Positions 41,549 to 48,712 of a DNA stretch of 64,000 nt are shown in pieces. Both the position numbers and the translations under genes were made by a program. Numbering within the stretch: position 1 is the stretch's first letter; each line of letters begins with the position of its first letter. This stretch comes from a virus. The notes below the pieces were generated by a model. The model saw only the letters and a program-made list of their open reading frames with translations, was not told where the DNA came from and did no database searches. The stretch spans positions 62,001 to 126,000 of IMG/VR virus record IMGVR_UViG_3300036399_001571; one strand, 5' to 3'.

Positions 41549-41862
41549 GCGCTCACTACATCTATAAGTTGTACGAATGAATCCAGTGGCTCGCTTGCGT
41601 CAGGGTACGCCCTCATTGCGTCATCAAGGAACAATTGGTAAGCACCCAAGTTGTCATGAAAGTAGCGATTCGCTCCGCCATCTCCATAATTTTCGACTCG
41701 GCAAACAGTAATCCCTTTTCTTTGAATTTCTGCAGTCCATACGATTCCTTTAGACGTTTCCATCTCGTGGATTATCTTGAAGTCGTACTGGCTAGCAATG
41801 TCGTCCACTGCTGGCTCTGTCACGAAGAGTTTTAGTGACGGTGGAAGTGTTGAATAAAGCAT
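41545..41862 (-). CDS. Hypothetical protein (105 aa)
   Basis: 105 residues, mixed alpha/beta (VWTAEIQRKGITVCRVENYG). No motif. Part of the 41.2-42.4 kb three-gene unit. Confidence 0.5.
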   Translation of the reverse strand: MLYSTLPPSLKLFVTEPAVDDIASQYDFKIIHEMETSKGIVWTAEIQRKGITVCRVENYGDGGANRYFHDNLGAYQLFLDDAMRAYPDASEPLDSFVQLIDVVSA

Positions 41863-41899
41863 GATTTCTCCTTGTTAGTAGTTGTTTGAATTCTAGTCG

Positions 41900-42418
41900 T
41901 CAGCAGATTTGAAATCCACCGCAGTTCTCTAGGAACTCTGCGAACCGCTTGACATTCTCCACATCAAACGGGTAGGAAGTGAGCCACGATTCTTTAGTGC
42001 CGATTCCATCACAGGCATTACACCAGCCATAAGTGCGTCCAGTAAGAATCTGATTTTCAGGAGAGAGTTCTTTAGTGGGCATTCCCATTTCCACGCCTAC
42101 CTCGTCATTGCGAATGCCAGTGCATTCACAGAGTTGGCACGCTTCACGGGGAAGTGAGGAACGCCACTCATTGTAAGTCTTTGCGTACTTCTCAACCGTG
42201 CCATTTTCAAGGTCTATCTTGAGTGACCAAGCCAATGATTCAGCCAATGCTTCATCTAGCCCGTCACCGTCGTTTGAGTGCCAGTACTCGCAACCGCTAG
42301 CAATGTCGTCATAGTTGTTGCAGATAAAGTCTGCCAGTGGACGCCAGTACCACACATTGTTGCGGAAGTAACTGCCCGTTTCATTCTTTGGATTTACTCC
42401 AATGACATCCATTCCCAT
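41900..42418 (-). CDS. Cys-rich DnaJ-zinc-like protein
   Basis: 172 residues starting MGMDVIGVNPKNETGSYFRN. Two CxxCxGxx-like elements, CQLCECTGIRND and WCNACDGIGTKE, resemble the DnaJ central zinc module. The aromatic N-terminal half is a common actinophage module. A zinc protein of unknown role; promoter at 42454. Confidence 0.6.
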   Translation of the reverse strand: MGMDVIGVNPKNETGSYFRNNVWYWRPLADFICNNYDDIASGCEYWHSNDGDGLDEALAESLAWSLKIDLENGTVEKYAKTYNEWRSSLPREACQLCECTGIRNDEVGVEMGMPTKELSPENQILTGRTYGWCNACDGIGTKESWLTSYPFDVENVKRFAEFLENCGGFQIC

Positions 42419-42453
42419 TTTCTTGCTCCTTGTTAGTAGTAGTAGGTAATGAA

Positions 42454-42483
42454 ATCTTACAGTATCAAATATCAGATTTACAA
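42454..42483 (-). promoter_or_regulatory. Conserved promoter, -10 TAAGAT
   Basis: TTGTAA, core AATCTGATATT, TAAGAT. 35 bp before the MGMD gene. Confidence 0.75.
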
Positions 42484-42506
42484 AATCGAGCTAGAGCCCC
42501 GGGCTT

Positions 42507-42857
42507 CTAGTCGCTGTTCGCTTCTATGTACTGACGCACCGCTTCCCGTAGGGCAAAACTTCGTTCAATACATTTTGACATTGCTATTCGGTTCAGTTGT
42601 TCCAAGTCATTCTGCGATATCCTAAACACGCAAATTGGGTTTATTTTTCCTTGCTCTAAGTGCTCGTCGTGCGGCGGTAACAGATTGGCTTTTCGTGACG
42701 CCATTATCCGCTTGTTAGACGTAGATATAGAAACATTCATTCTCTGCGCAACATAGCGCTGTACTGGAATGCGCTTGCTTAGTGCTTCTCTATAAAGGTC
42801 TGCAACAACCTCTAGTTCTTCGTGTGTTGTTTTTCTACCTTTATGCGTTCCTATCAT
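42507..42857 (-). CDS. Helix-turn-helix protein (116 aa)
   Basis: 116 residues. KRIPVQRYVAQRMNVSISTS with NKRIMASR forms an HTH of the resolvase/homeodomain-like type; the C-terminal part (FRISQNDLEQLNRIAMSKCI) looks like a ribbon-helix-helix. Likely DNA-binding. ATGA overlap with the upstream gene. Confidence 0.55.
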   Translation of the reverse strand: MIGTHKGRKTTHEELEVVADLYREALSKRIPVQRYVAQRMNVSISTSNKRIMASRKANLLPPHDEHLEQGKINPICVFRISQNDLEQLNRIAMSKCIERSFALREAVRQYIEANSD

Positions 42858-43321
42858 ACGCTTGCTCCATCAAATGGACATTGAGCAACTTCACCGAATA
42901 CAGCCTCGTACAAGTTACGCCCGTCTTGCCACTCACTCCAGTCACCATCTGACGAGATAGAGACACAAGAGCCGTAGATTTCTTTCGCCCGAATAAGTAT
43001 CGCCGTAACTACAGCGTCATACGGTTTCATAGCAGTCTTGCAAAAATCAAAGATTTCAGGCTCATTTTTTCTCCACTCAACTTGAGTTGGCATTGCTTTC
43101 CAAGTAAAGGTTTCGTGAGACATATCATCTATGCCATTGAGACTGAACTCGCCTTCCGTGAATTGAGGTGAAGTTCCATTCTCTCCACTCCAGTCGCCTA
43201 GTTTTATGCCAATGGTGTATGCGTGTTCGCAAATAGCCTTAGCGTCTAGTGCAAGTTTGCCGTACATATAGGCAGACCCAGCGTTGTTTCGTGGTCGGTA
43301 GTTGTAATGCGTGTAACCCAT
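42854..43321 (-). CDS. Conserved phage protein (155 aa)
   Basis: 155 residues starting MGYTHYNYRPRNNAGSAY, the MGYTHY start of a widely distributed phage family of unknown function. Aromatic and acidic C-terminus (SSDGDWSEWQDGRNLYEAVF). Confidence 0.6.
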   Translation of the reverse strand: MGYTHYNYRPRNNAGSAYMYGKLALDAKAICEHAYTIGIKLGDWSGENGTSPQFTEGEFSLNGIDDMSHETFTWKAMPTQVEWRKNEPEIFDFCKTAMKPYDAVVTAILIRAKEIYGSCVSISSDGDWSEWQDGRNLYEAVFGEVAQCPFDGASV

Positions 43322-43351
43322 AGTTATTGCCTTTCGTTAGTAGGTGGTAGT

Positions 43352-43381
43352 ACCTTATCAGACCCGATATCAGATTTACAA
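43352..43381 (-). promoter_or_regulatory. Conserved promoter, -10 TAAGGT
   Basis: TTGTAA, exact core, TAAGGT, 30 bp before the MGYTHY gene. Confidence 0.8.
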
Positions 43382-43582
43382 TTGCTCATAAATCATCAGT
43401 TCTTCTTCATCAGAGAATGGATTTGAGTGCCGACCAATTCCAGTTACCCACATTTTTCGACCTTGCTGACCGCTGTCACCAATTGCGTCTTGCACCTGTG
43501 CTATCGCAAGCCCCGCTGCCGCTCCATCATCAACGCCTGTTACATCAAGCGTGACCATTACTGTCACTCGGTATGTATTCAT
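43376..43582 (-). CDS. Hypothetical protein (68 aa)
   Basis: 68 residues from the ATG at 43582. N-terminal strand TYRVTVMVTLDVTGVDDGAA then a helix. Small alpha/beta ferredoxin-like pattern. Coupled to the Cys-rich gene upstream. Confidence 0.45.
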   Translation of the reverse strand: MNTYRVTVMVTLDVTGVDDGAAAGLAIAQVQDAIGDSGQQGRKMWVTGIGRHSNPFSDEEELMIYEQL

Positions 43583-43851
43583 TAGTAAGTACTCCAATCG
43601 TAGTTGTCGTTTTTGTGTGCGATTTCCTCTGAACAAACTCCGATTACCTTTAGAGTTTCGCCGTCAATGATACGGCTACATTTCTCGCAAAGATAAACCT
43701 GCCCGTCCCAATCTCCATAGATAGTTGGCGAGACAATCTCTCCAGTCCTTAGGCAAGAGTAAAAGCCCTCGTAGTTTGGTTGGTTGCCACATAGGCACTG
43801 GAACCAATCAGTAGTGCCACCTATGAACTCCTCAAATAGTCGGTTGCTCAT
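43582..43851 (-). CDS. Zinc-ribbon-like protein (89 aa)
   Basis: 89 residues; CLCGNQPN, YSCLRTGE, YLCEKCSRII. Two CxxC pairs suit a zinc ribbon with nucleic-acid or protein binding. Coupled by overlaps on both sides. Confidence 0.5.
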   Translation of the reverse strand: MSNRLFEEFIGGTTDWFQCLCGNQPNYEGFYSCLRTGEIVSPTIYGDWDGQVYLCEKCSRIIDGETLKVIGVCSEEIAHKNDNYDWSTY

Positions 43852-44096
43852 TTGTCCACTCTCCCGTCCATAATCATTGCGTAGCGGATTAGTTCCTCAA
43901 CCAATTCCACACACTCCCAATCGTTCGCCTCTTGCCCGTCAATATCTTTCACGGCGAGAATACCGTCAAGGACAAACCCTGCATAGCCGTCCTGCATTTC
44001 GCTGGTTGGTTCCGCATTTGGGTCACTGGCGAGATTATAGAAAGGTTGTAGGTATCTGTCGTGCCACTCTTGCGCTGTTATCTTGTCTGTTTCCAT
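43848..44096 (-). CDS. Hypothetical acidic protein (82 aa), possibly leaderless
   Basis: 82 residues from METDKITAQEW. The start lies about seven bases past the -10 TATGAT of the promoter at 44104, so the transcript may be leaderless or nearly so. An earlier in-frame start lies inside the promoter and cannot be transcribed. Acidic, no motif. Confidence 0.45.
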   Translation of the reverse strand: METDKITAQEWHDRYLQPFYNLASDPNAEPTSEMQDGYAGFVLDGILAVKDIDGQEANDWECVELVEELIRYAMIMDGRVDK

Positions 44097-44103
44097 AAGT
44101 ACC

Positions 44104-44133
44104 ATCATAGGGAACCCGATATCAGATTTACAA
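44104..44133 (-). promoter_or_regulatory. Conserved promoter, -10 TATGAT
   Basis: TTGTAA, exact core, TATGAT. First gene begins almost at the expected start site. Repeat motif 6 bp upstream. Confidence 0.75.
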
Positions 44134-44139
44134 ACCACC

Positions 44140-44156
44140 TCTTCCGCCACCGTCAA
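44140..44156 (-). repeat. GACGGTGGYGGAA motif copy
   Basis: Minus reading TTGACGGTGGCGGAAGA, adjacent to the promoter at 44104. Confidence 0.65.
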
Positions 44157-44235
44157 GATAATAAGGGTGGGTAGGTAGTCGTTTTTTTGCAGAGCGATTT
44201 ATTTATTTTTTGCGATTTTTTTTATTTTTCTGGAT

Positions 44236-44275
44236 AGCCCCGCAGCACATTCTGGGCCGTACTGAGGCCGGGGCT
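44236..44275 (-). terminator. AGCCCCG/CGGGGCT hairpin
   Basis: Arms AGCCCCG and CGGGGCT with a 26-nt loop, after the gene at 44292. A T/A-rich block (44185-44229) lies on its promoter side. Confidence 0.6.
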
Positions 44276-44291
44276 CCTGGTGGAAAATAGC

Positions 44292-44513
44292 TCACTCCCT
44301 CACCAATGGAGTTGCCCATCGGTCTTCGCTGTCGTAAAAACATGTATTGCAGACGAGACTATCTATGTCGTCATCCCAGACTGGCTCACTCCCGAAGGAA
44401 CGCACGGACATCTCCATTCCGCATGAGTCGCAATTACCACCGTCACCACGAATATGCACCGCTCCATGCACTAGTGGTAGTGCGTTTATTTTTGCGATAT
44501 ATGCCTCGCTCAT
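44292..44513 (-). CDS. Zinc-finger-like protein (73 aa)
   Basis: 73 residues starting MSEAYIAKINALPLVHGAVH. CDSCGMEMSV and LVCNTCFYDS form a Cys4 zinc knuckle. Starts inside the end of the gene upstream, with GGGAG before the ATG. Unknown role. Confidence 0.55.
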   Translation of the reverse strand: MSEAYIAKINALPLVHGAVHIRGDGGNCDSCGMEMSVRSFGSEPVWDDDIDSLVCNTCFYDSEDRWATPLVRE

Positions 44514-44518
44514 GTCGT

Positions 44519-44788
44519 TCACTCCCACGCCCTATTGAGCAGTATGCCTGCGAACGGATTGGGATATCGCACTTCGTCATTGAGCCAACGCTCGCTATCG
44601 GAGTGTTGAGTCTCGCAGTCACGGAATGTCTTAGTAGCGAACGCCTTACCGTCCTTCATGAGGCGAACTAGCAACTTGCCAGTGCCGTCTTCCCATAGGT
44701 CCAGTTGGTAGGTAGCGTCAATGCCGCCGAACGGGTCAGTTTGTTCACCGAATACGGAGAGTTTGTGAGTCATTACTGCAGTGCTCAT
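44519..44788 (-). CDS. Hypothetical protein (89 aa)
   Basis: 89 residues from MSTAVMTHKLSVFGEQ in the TAATG overlap. Beta-rich (ATYQLDLWEDGTGKLLVRLM). No family recognised. Confidence 0.5.
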   Translation of the reverse strand: MSTAVMTHKLSVFGEQTDPFGGIDATYQLDLWEDGTGKLLVRLMKDGKAFATKTFRDCETQHSDSERWLNDEVRYPNPFAGILLNRAWE

Positions 44789-45078
44789 TACTTGCCACCT
44801 CTTTCGGAGTAGCAAGCAACGGCTTCGGTCAGTGTGGTGCAGTAGTCACCGCTATAACGCTCCCAGCCACTAGGGCGAGCCACAACGGTCCATACGGCGA
44901 ACTTGTGGAATGGGTTGCTTGGGTTATAGCAGACGGTAATCCACGAGGCGTATGAGTCGTCAATTTCACGGTCATTCTTTTTCGTAAGTGCCAAAACAAT
45001 TATGTCATTGGCAATTACTTCACCAAGTTTTAGTTCAGCGAATGTCAGGTCCACTGAATTGTCGGTTAGTAGGTACAA
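44788..45078 (-). CDS. Hypothetical protein (96 aa), TTG start
   Basis: 96 residues from TTG at 45078, chosen because AAAGGAA lies at normal spacing and the longer frame runs through the promoter. Beta-rich N-terminus (LYLLTDNSVDLTFAELKLG). Unknown. Confidence 0.45.
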   Translation of the reverse strand: MYLLTDNSVDLTFAELKLGEVIANDIIVLALTKKNDREIDDSYASWITVCYNPSNPFHKFAVWTVVARPSGWERYSGDYCTTLTEAVACYSERGGK

Positions 45079-45107
45079 GGTATTTCCTTTCGTAGTAGTT
45101 GAGATAG

Positions 45108-45137
45108 ACACTACACGAGCCGATATCAGATTTACAA
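45108..45137 (-). promoter_or_regulatory. Conserved promoter, -10 TAGTGT
   Basis: TTGTAA, exact core, TAGTGT, 29 bp before the TTG-start gene. Confidence 0.8.
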
Positions 45138-45147
45138 AATTGTTAGG

Positions 45148-45237
45148 AGCCCCGCTGGGTAGGTAGTCAGGCATCGAGGCGGGGCTTTTCACGCGCATAA
45201 GGAAGCCCTGCCCACCAGTTACGGCAGGCAGGGCTTC
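45148..45237 (-). terminator. Tandem hairpins: AGCCCCGC and GAAGCCCTGCC
   Basis: 45148-45186 has AGCCCCGC/GCGGGGCT; 45202-45237 has GAAGCCCTGCC/GGCAGGGCTTC (11 bp). The pair ends the transcript of the gene at 45269 and insulates the next promoter. Confidence 0.65.
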
Positions 45238-45268
45238 GGTTGTTCGTAGGGGTGAAAGGGGTAAAGCC

Positions 45269-45706
45269 CTAGAACAAGCCCATTATTGCGTCAGCGAGTG
45301 CGCCACGAGCATTACCGTCATCGGTAATCGTTTCGTCAGGTGTGTCCGAGAAGCGCATAACGCTAGCCCAACCGTCTTTGCCAGCAAACACCATTAGGCG
45401 TACACGCCTGCGCTGTGGGTGCTGTGAAGGTGCTACCTCGTTTTCAGGGTCATCGCTTTCGGTGATAGGTGAAGCCCAACCACAAGTGACGAGGGCAACA
45501 TAATCGCTCACCTTCGCTACTGCTCGGCTGTCATCGCTGTCAAGTAGGTCGTACACATCGCCGTGTTCGCCTGCCAAGACCATAGCCACGCCTTCATCGG
45601 TTTCGTTGATAGCAAAGAACAATGCCGTTTTCAGGTCAAAGCCCCCCTCTAATTGCTCGGAGATAAGCCTCTCGGCAAACTCCGCTTTATCCAGTACATC
45701 GCTCAT
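45269..45706 (-). CDS. Hypothetical acidic protein (145 aa)
   Basis: 145 residues from MSDVLDKAEFAERLIS. Acidic with FFAINETDEGVAMVLAGEHG and an Arg patch (HPQRRRVRLMVFAGKDG), likely alpha/beta. No family recognised. Upstream in-frame residues are the translated promoter and are not part of the gene. Confidence 0.55.
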   Translation of the reverse strand: MSDVLDKAEFAERLISEQLEGGFDLKTALFFAINETDEGVAMVLAGEHGDVYDLLDSDDSRAVAKVSDYVALVTCGWASPITESDDPENEVAPSQHPQRRRVRLMVFAGKDGWASVMRFSDTPDETITDDGNARGALADAIMGLF

Positions 45707-45749
45707 CGGTAGTTCCTTTCGGTAGTAGTTGATTAGATAAGCACTACTC

Positions 45750-45779
45750 ACCTTAGCCAGCCCGATATCAGATTTACAA
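45750..45779 (-). promoter_or_regulatory. Conserved promoter, -10 TAAGGT
   Basis: TTGTAA, exact core, TAAGGT, 43 bp before MSDVLD. Confidence 0.8.
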
Positions 45780-45800
45780 AACACGGGTAGCCGATATGAG

Positions 45801-45859
45801 AGCCCCGCTGGGCTAATCTCTTTGGGTGAACGAACTAGAGCAAGCAAGAAGCCGGGGCT
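45801..45859. terminator. AGCCCCGC/CCGGGGCT hairpin (inside start of plus gene)
   Basis: Arms at 45801 and 45852, loop of about 43 nt. It overlaps the start of the predicted plus-strand small gene. Confidence 0.5.
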
Positions 45860-45996
45860 TATCAAAAAGAATTGCCGAGTTCGATATCGAGTTGTACAAC
45901 CTTTGGATACAGATAAGAGCCGTAGAGGAAAGTAACGCCGAGTTCACTGCCGACAATTTGCGCAAAAGTTTCAGGGTAATAACAAAAGAGGGCTAG
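45826..45996 (+). CDS. Plus-strand small protein (56 aa) within the minus array
   Basis: 56 residues from GTG: NELEQARSRGLSKRIAEFDI continues as an amphipathic helix, then Trp-rich LYNLWIQIRAVEESNAEF and a polar end. Composition and codon use are protein-like, whereas the reverse frames are Ser/Leu-rich. No good ribosome site precedes the GTG. A bidirectional hairpin at 45987-46016 ends it. A divergent weak TTTACA..TATGAG could express it. Confidence 0.4.
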   Translation: MNELEQARSRGLSKRIAEFDIELYNLWIQIRAVEESNAEFTADNLRKSFRVITKEG

Positions 45997-46016
45997 AGAT
46001 TTCTCTCTAACCCTCT
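45987..46016. terminator. Bidirectional terminator AGAGGGTTAGAGA hairpin
   Basis: AGAGGGTTAGAGA-GAAA-TCTCTAGCCCTCT on the minus strand, followed by TTTGTT. It serves the minus gene at 46035 and perhaps the plus gene at 45826. Confidence 0.7.
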
Positions 46017-46034
46017 TTCGGTAGGTGGATAGGA

Positions 46035-46433
46035 CTAGACCGCTTCGGCGGTTTCGGTTACTGCGCCTTTAGCAAGGTCACGGACAACGATACGAGTGTA
46101 AGCCGATGGCTTCACACACGCAGTTTCCACTTCCTCACTGATATCGCCAGCCTTACGAGCCTTATCAAACTCCTTGACCTCAACGGCAGTCTTGGTGACT
46201 GCGCTGAAAATCTTGGCATTGACAAGTTCCGAAAGTGTTGCGACATCAAAGTTGCGACGAATTGCCTCAACAAGTTGTACGCACTTGTCGTTCACTTCCC
46301 AAGAGTTCACGCCTGCTTCGGCGTACGCTTCTGAAAGCAATTCCTTCGCAACTGCGACGGCTTTCTCGGCAGAGGCGAGAGCCTCAACGGCACTCACATA
46401 CTGACGAGCAACGGCAGAAAGTTGCTTGGACAT
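46035..46433 (-). CDS. Helical protein (132 aa)
   Basis: 132 residues from MSKQLSAVARQYVSAVEALA, with long Ala-rich helices and a coiled-coil centre (EEVNDKCVQLVEAIRRNFDV-like). Ends TETAEAV. Unknown function. Confidence 0.5.
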   Translation of the reverse strand: MSKQLSAVARQYVSAVEALASAEKAVAVAKELLSEAYAEAGVNSWEVNDKCVQLVEAIRRNFDVATLSELVNAKIFSAVTKTAVEVKEFDKARKAGDISEEVETACVKPSAYTRIVVRDLAKGAVTETAEAV

Positions 46434-46473
46434 ATTTTGTTCACCCCCTTCGGTGTCTGTAGTAGGTAGTACC

Positions 46474-46503
46474 ACTATATACCACCCGATATCAGATTTA
46501 CAA
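46474..46503 (-). promoter_or_regulatory. Conserved promoter, -10 TATAGT
   Basis: TTGTAA, exact core, TATAGT, 40 bp before MSKQLS. Confidence 0.8.
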
Positions 46504-46523
46504 AATCGCTTGACGAAGTACAG

Positions 46524-46606
46524 AGCCCCGTCTTTGCCTTTGTTTGGTTGGTTTGCGGGGCTTTTGGGCGCACGAAAAAAAAGAGGGGCAGGTTTCCCCA
46601 CCCCTC
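46524..46606 (-). terminator. Tandem hairpins
   Basis: 46524-46562 AGCCCCG/CGGGGCT, then 46583-46606 GAGGGGTGGGG/CCTGCCCCTC followed on the minus strand by eight T. The second is a textbook intrinsic terminator for the gene at 46632. Confidence 0.7.
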
Positions 46607-46631
46607 TCTCCTTTTCGGTAGCCAGTTGTGA

Positions 46632-47054
46632 CTAGAGGTACTCCGACACCGACTTGAGAGTAGATGCGCTCACATACTCTTGGTCAGTCATCTTGAGGAC
46701 ACGGATTGCCTGCTTGATTTCGTCAGTCTCGCGCTCGTACCTGTGTTCAGGGTATGTATCAACCTGTGTAGGTTCGGTTGGGAGTGCTGACTTTGGCAAC
46801 TCCATAGTGACGCTGAACTCCACCGTCTTGCTCTTGGAGTTGCTGGAATACCAACGCTGACGGCTTGCGTCAGTTATCACGCCCTTGCTCTTGACGAGTT
46901 TGAGGATAGCCAAGTTGTAGGCTTCCTTTTCCTTCTCAAAACGGGCTTCCTCTTTTTCTTGATTGGCGAAACGCTGTTGGCGCTCTACCAATGCTTTCTC
47001 TAGTGATGAGATGAGAGTACCCACCTTCACCTTGACGGATATTGACTTACTCAT
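46632..47054 (-). CDS. Coiled-coil phage protein (140 aa)
   Basis: 140 residues: helical VGTLISSLEKALVERQQRFA, then a central beta part (KTVEFSVTMELPKSALPTEP) and a helical C-terminus. An N-terminal layout of this kind occurs in actinophage proteins of unknown function. Confidence 0.5.
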   Translation of the reverse strand: MSKSISVKVKVGTLISSLEKALVERQQRFANQEKEEARFEKEKEAYNLAILKLVKSKGVITDASRQRWYSSNSKSKTVEFSVTMELPKSALPTEPTQVDTYPEHRYERETDEIKQAIRVLKMTDQEYVSASTLKSVSEYL

Positions 47055-47094
47055 TATGCCCTGCCTTTCGTAGTAGTTGATTGGGGCAGTAACG

Positions 47095-47124
47095 ACATTA
47101 CAACACCCGATATCAGATTTACAA
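47095..47124 (-). promoter_or_regulatory. Conserved promoter, -10 TAATGT
   Basis: TTGTAA, exact core, TAATGT, 40 bp before the coiled-coil gene. Repeat motif 4 bp upstream and a LexA-like box 88 bp upstream. Confidence 0.8.
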
Positions 47125-47128
47125 AGTG

Positions 47129-47145
47129 CTTTCCGCCACCGTCAT
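47129..47145 (-). repeat. GACGGTGGYGGAA motif copy
   Basis: Minus reading ATGACGGTGGCGGAAAG. Confidence 0.65.
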
Positions 47146-47212
47146 CTAAACACCGATACTTGACAAGCCCTCTCACACCTGCTAGCGCACCAACTTTTTT
47201 CGGCTGGTTGGG

Positions 47213-47226
47213 CGAACATATGTTCG
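47213..47226. promoter_or_regulatory. SOS/LexA-box-like palindrome
   Basis: CGAACATATGTTCG, perfect, in the leader-side spacer between the hairpin at 47230 and the promoter at 47095. Confidence 0.65.
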
Positions 47227-47229
47227 GTG

Positions 47230-47300
47230 AGCCCCGGTGGGTCAGCCCGCACGGCGGGGCTTATTCATAAAAAATGGCAGAGAGCTCGAAGCCCCCTGCC
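47230..47300 (-). terminator. Tandem hairpins AGCCCCG and GGCAG..CTGCC
   Basis: 47230-47261 AGCCCCG/CGGGGCT, then 47276-47300 GGCAGGGGGC/GAGCTCTCTGCC followed by ATTTTTT on the minus strand. Confidence 0.65.
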
Positions 47301-47316
47301 TAATTTTTATCGAGTG

Positions 47317-47721
47317 TCAGTCTCTCCACTCCGTGACCACTGGCGTCAAGTCCATGCTCTCTCTGCTGTTGTTTATCATGGTGCCCAACTCCAAGTCATG
47401 TGAAGCCTCTAGAGCCATGTTGGCAAAGTGTTCTGTCATGAAGTCGCTCGGAACGTCAGTGTCATAGCCTTCATCGTCAGCGATACCGACCAGCACAGCG
47501 TCACCAGCGAGAACCCTGCGGAACAACAAAGACGTGATGTTGTTTGTCGGCAGGTCAATGAGCAAGCCTTCGTCATGTACGTAGGCAGTAACGCCCATTT
47601 CCCAATCGTTCACACAGTCAAACCAGCCACCAACTAATTCGTGAATGACGGTATGCGCACCGTCACGTGGAATGTCAATAGCGGTTACTTCACCGCTTGT
47701 TTTCACGAGTACTGCTTTCAT
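47317..47721 (-). CDS. Hypothetical protein (134 aa)
   Basis: 134 residues: MKAVLVKTSGEVTAIDIPRD start, acidic second half (VGIADDEGYDTDVPSDFMTE). Alpha/beta with a HELVGGWFDCVNDWEMG stretch. No family recognised. Confidence 0.55.
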   Translation of the reverse strand: MKAVLVKTSGEVTAIDIPRDGAHTVIHELVGGWFDCVNDWEMGVTAYVHDEGLLIDLPTNNITSLLFRRVLAGDAVLVGIADDEGYDTDVPSDFMTEHFANMALEASHDLELGTMINNSRESMDLTPVVTEWRD

Positions 47722-47750
47722 TTTTTCCCTCTTTCGTAGTAGTTGATTAG

Positions 47751-47780
47751 AGATTACAGGAATAGATATCAGATTTACAA
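47751..47780 (-). promoter_or_regulatory. Conserved promoter, -10 TAATCT
   Basis: TTGTAA, exact core, TAATCT, 29 bp before the 134-residue gene. Confidence 0.8.
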
Positions 47781-47790
47781 AACAATTTGA

Positions 47791-47955
47791 TTAGTGAACT
47801 AAATTACTTTCGGGAACGATTGCGAGTGGGTCAAACTTTCCTGAACCACTTACACGAACCAAGTAACGCAGGTGATTGTCGTAACCAACAACCACTCCAC
47901 TGATGATGTTCCCGTGATTGTCACGGTACGCCACCTGCGAACCCTCGTCTTTCAT
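47791..47955 (-). CDS. Small SH3-like protein (54 aa)
   Basis: 54 residues from MKDEGSQVAYRDNHGNIISG, an SH3/KOW-like five-strand pattern. Preceded by GAAAGGGG. Longer in-frame sequence upstream is promoter. Confidence 0.5.
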   Translation of the reverse strand: MKDEGSQVAYRDNHGNIISGVVVGYDNHLRYLVRVSGSGKFDPLAIVPESNLVH

Positions 47956-47981
47956 AAGCACCCCTTTCGTTGAGTAGTAGT

Positions 47982-48011
47982 ACCTTACAGGAACCGATAT
48001 CAGATTTACAA
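47982..48011 (-). promoter_or_regulatory. Conserved promoter, -10 TAAGGT
   Basis: TTGTAA, exact core, TAAGGT, 26 bp before the 54-residue gene. Confidence 0.8.
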
Positions 48012-48019
48012 AAATACAT

Positions 48020-48057
48020 AGCCCCGCTAGCTTTGCGACAGGTTGTACAGCGGGGCT
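48020..48057 (-). terminator. AGCCCCGCT/AGCGGGGCT hairpin
   Basis: 9-bp perfect arms, loop of 20 nt, followed by TTTC on the plus side; after the gene at 48138. Confidence 0.65.
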
Positions 48058-48137
48058 TTCATAGCGGCAAATAGATTGCGCTGCGCACCCATTACTAGAA
48101 GTGGGTTCTGTTGCCAAGCCCCACTCGGCTCCGTTTG

Positions 48138-48374
48138 TTAGACAGTGATGGTTCCACCTTCCCAAATGCCTCGGGTGCGGTGTCCTACCAGTGGATACTC
48201 ATAGTTGAGGTATCCAAGTGGGTAGTCCGCAGCGAAGCGATTTGTTGCGATGACGGTCGCCATGTCAATGCCACAGCGCTCCAAGTCACGCACAAAGGAC
48301 AGAATCAGGTGTGTGTAAACCACACGCTGACGAATCATCTGTCCATCGTGGAACTGAAGAATGCTCTTTTTCAT
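48138..48374 (-). CDS. Hypothetical protein (78 aa)
   Basis: 78 residues from the ATG with GAAAGGGGG five bases upstream. MKKSILQFHDGQMIRQRVVY then a helical, aromatic C-terminus (FAADYPLGYLNYEYPLVGHR). No motif. Confidence 0.5.
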   Translation of the reverse strand: MKKSILQFHDGQMIRQRVVYTHLILSFVRDLERCGIDMATVIATNRFAADYPLGYLNYEYPLVGHRTRGIWEGGTITV

Positions 48375-48426
48375 ATTCACCCCCTTTCAAAGAAGTGTGG
48401 TTCGAGCGGTTCTCGAACGCAGTAGC

Positions 48427-48456
48427 ACCTTAGTAAACCCGATATCAGATTTACAA
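48427..48456 (-). promoter_or_regulatory. Conserved promoter, -10 TAAGGT
   Basis: TTGTAA, exact core, TAAGGT, 52 bp before the 78-residue gene. Confidence 0.8.
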
Positions 48457-48491
48457 AACAGCAAGGGCGCAAATAAGCCCCGGCACAACTC

Positions 48492-48662
48492 CTACCGCAT
48501 GCTCCCTGAATACATTCTGTCCTGAAGGTCTGCGAAGTGATAATCGCACAATGAAACGGTAATAACGCCACTCTCATACTGGCGCACAGTGCCACCGCAC
48601 ATATCTGCGCTATCGGCATTGGTGTCGTATTCTCGGCATTGTTGGTGTGTTTGGTTATTCAT
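48492..48662 (-). CDS. Small Cys/His protein (56 aa)
   Basis: 56 residues starting MNNQTHQQCREYDTNADSAD. CREYD and MCGGTV plus SLCDYHFADL could make a zinc finger (C2-C-H). Stop follows in the AGCCCCGG region. Confidence 0.5.
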   Translation of the reverse strand: MNNQTHQQCREYDTNADSADMCGGTVRQYESGVITVSLCDYHFADLQDRMYSGSMR

Positions 48663-48671
48663 AGTGATATG

Positions 48672-48701
48672 ACCTTATCAAACTAGATATCAGATTTCCA
48701 A
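48672..48701 (-). promoter_or_regulatory. Conserved promoter, -10 TAAGGT, -35 TTGGAA
   Basis: TTGGAA (one change), core AATCTGATATC, TAAGGT, 9 bp before the 56-residue gene's ATG. Confidence 0.7.
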
Positions 48702-48712
48702 ATTGAACAATA

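Noticed and set aside
45707-45865. N-terminal extensions that contain FCKSDIG or FVNLIS (also at 44156, 46601, 45198, 48165)
   Set aside because: These residues are the translated array promoter; starts were moved downstream to the first codon after a ribosome site.
47165-47195. Plus-strand TTGACA..TAGCGC promoter
   Set aside because: The -10 is weak and no plus-strand gene follows.
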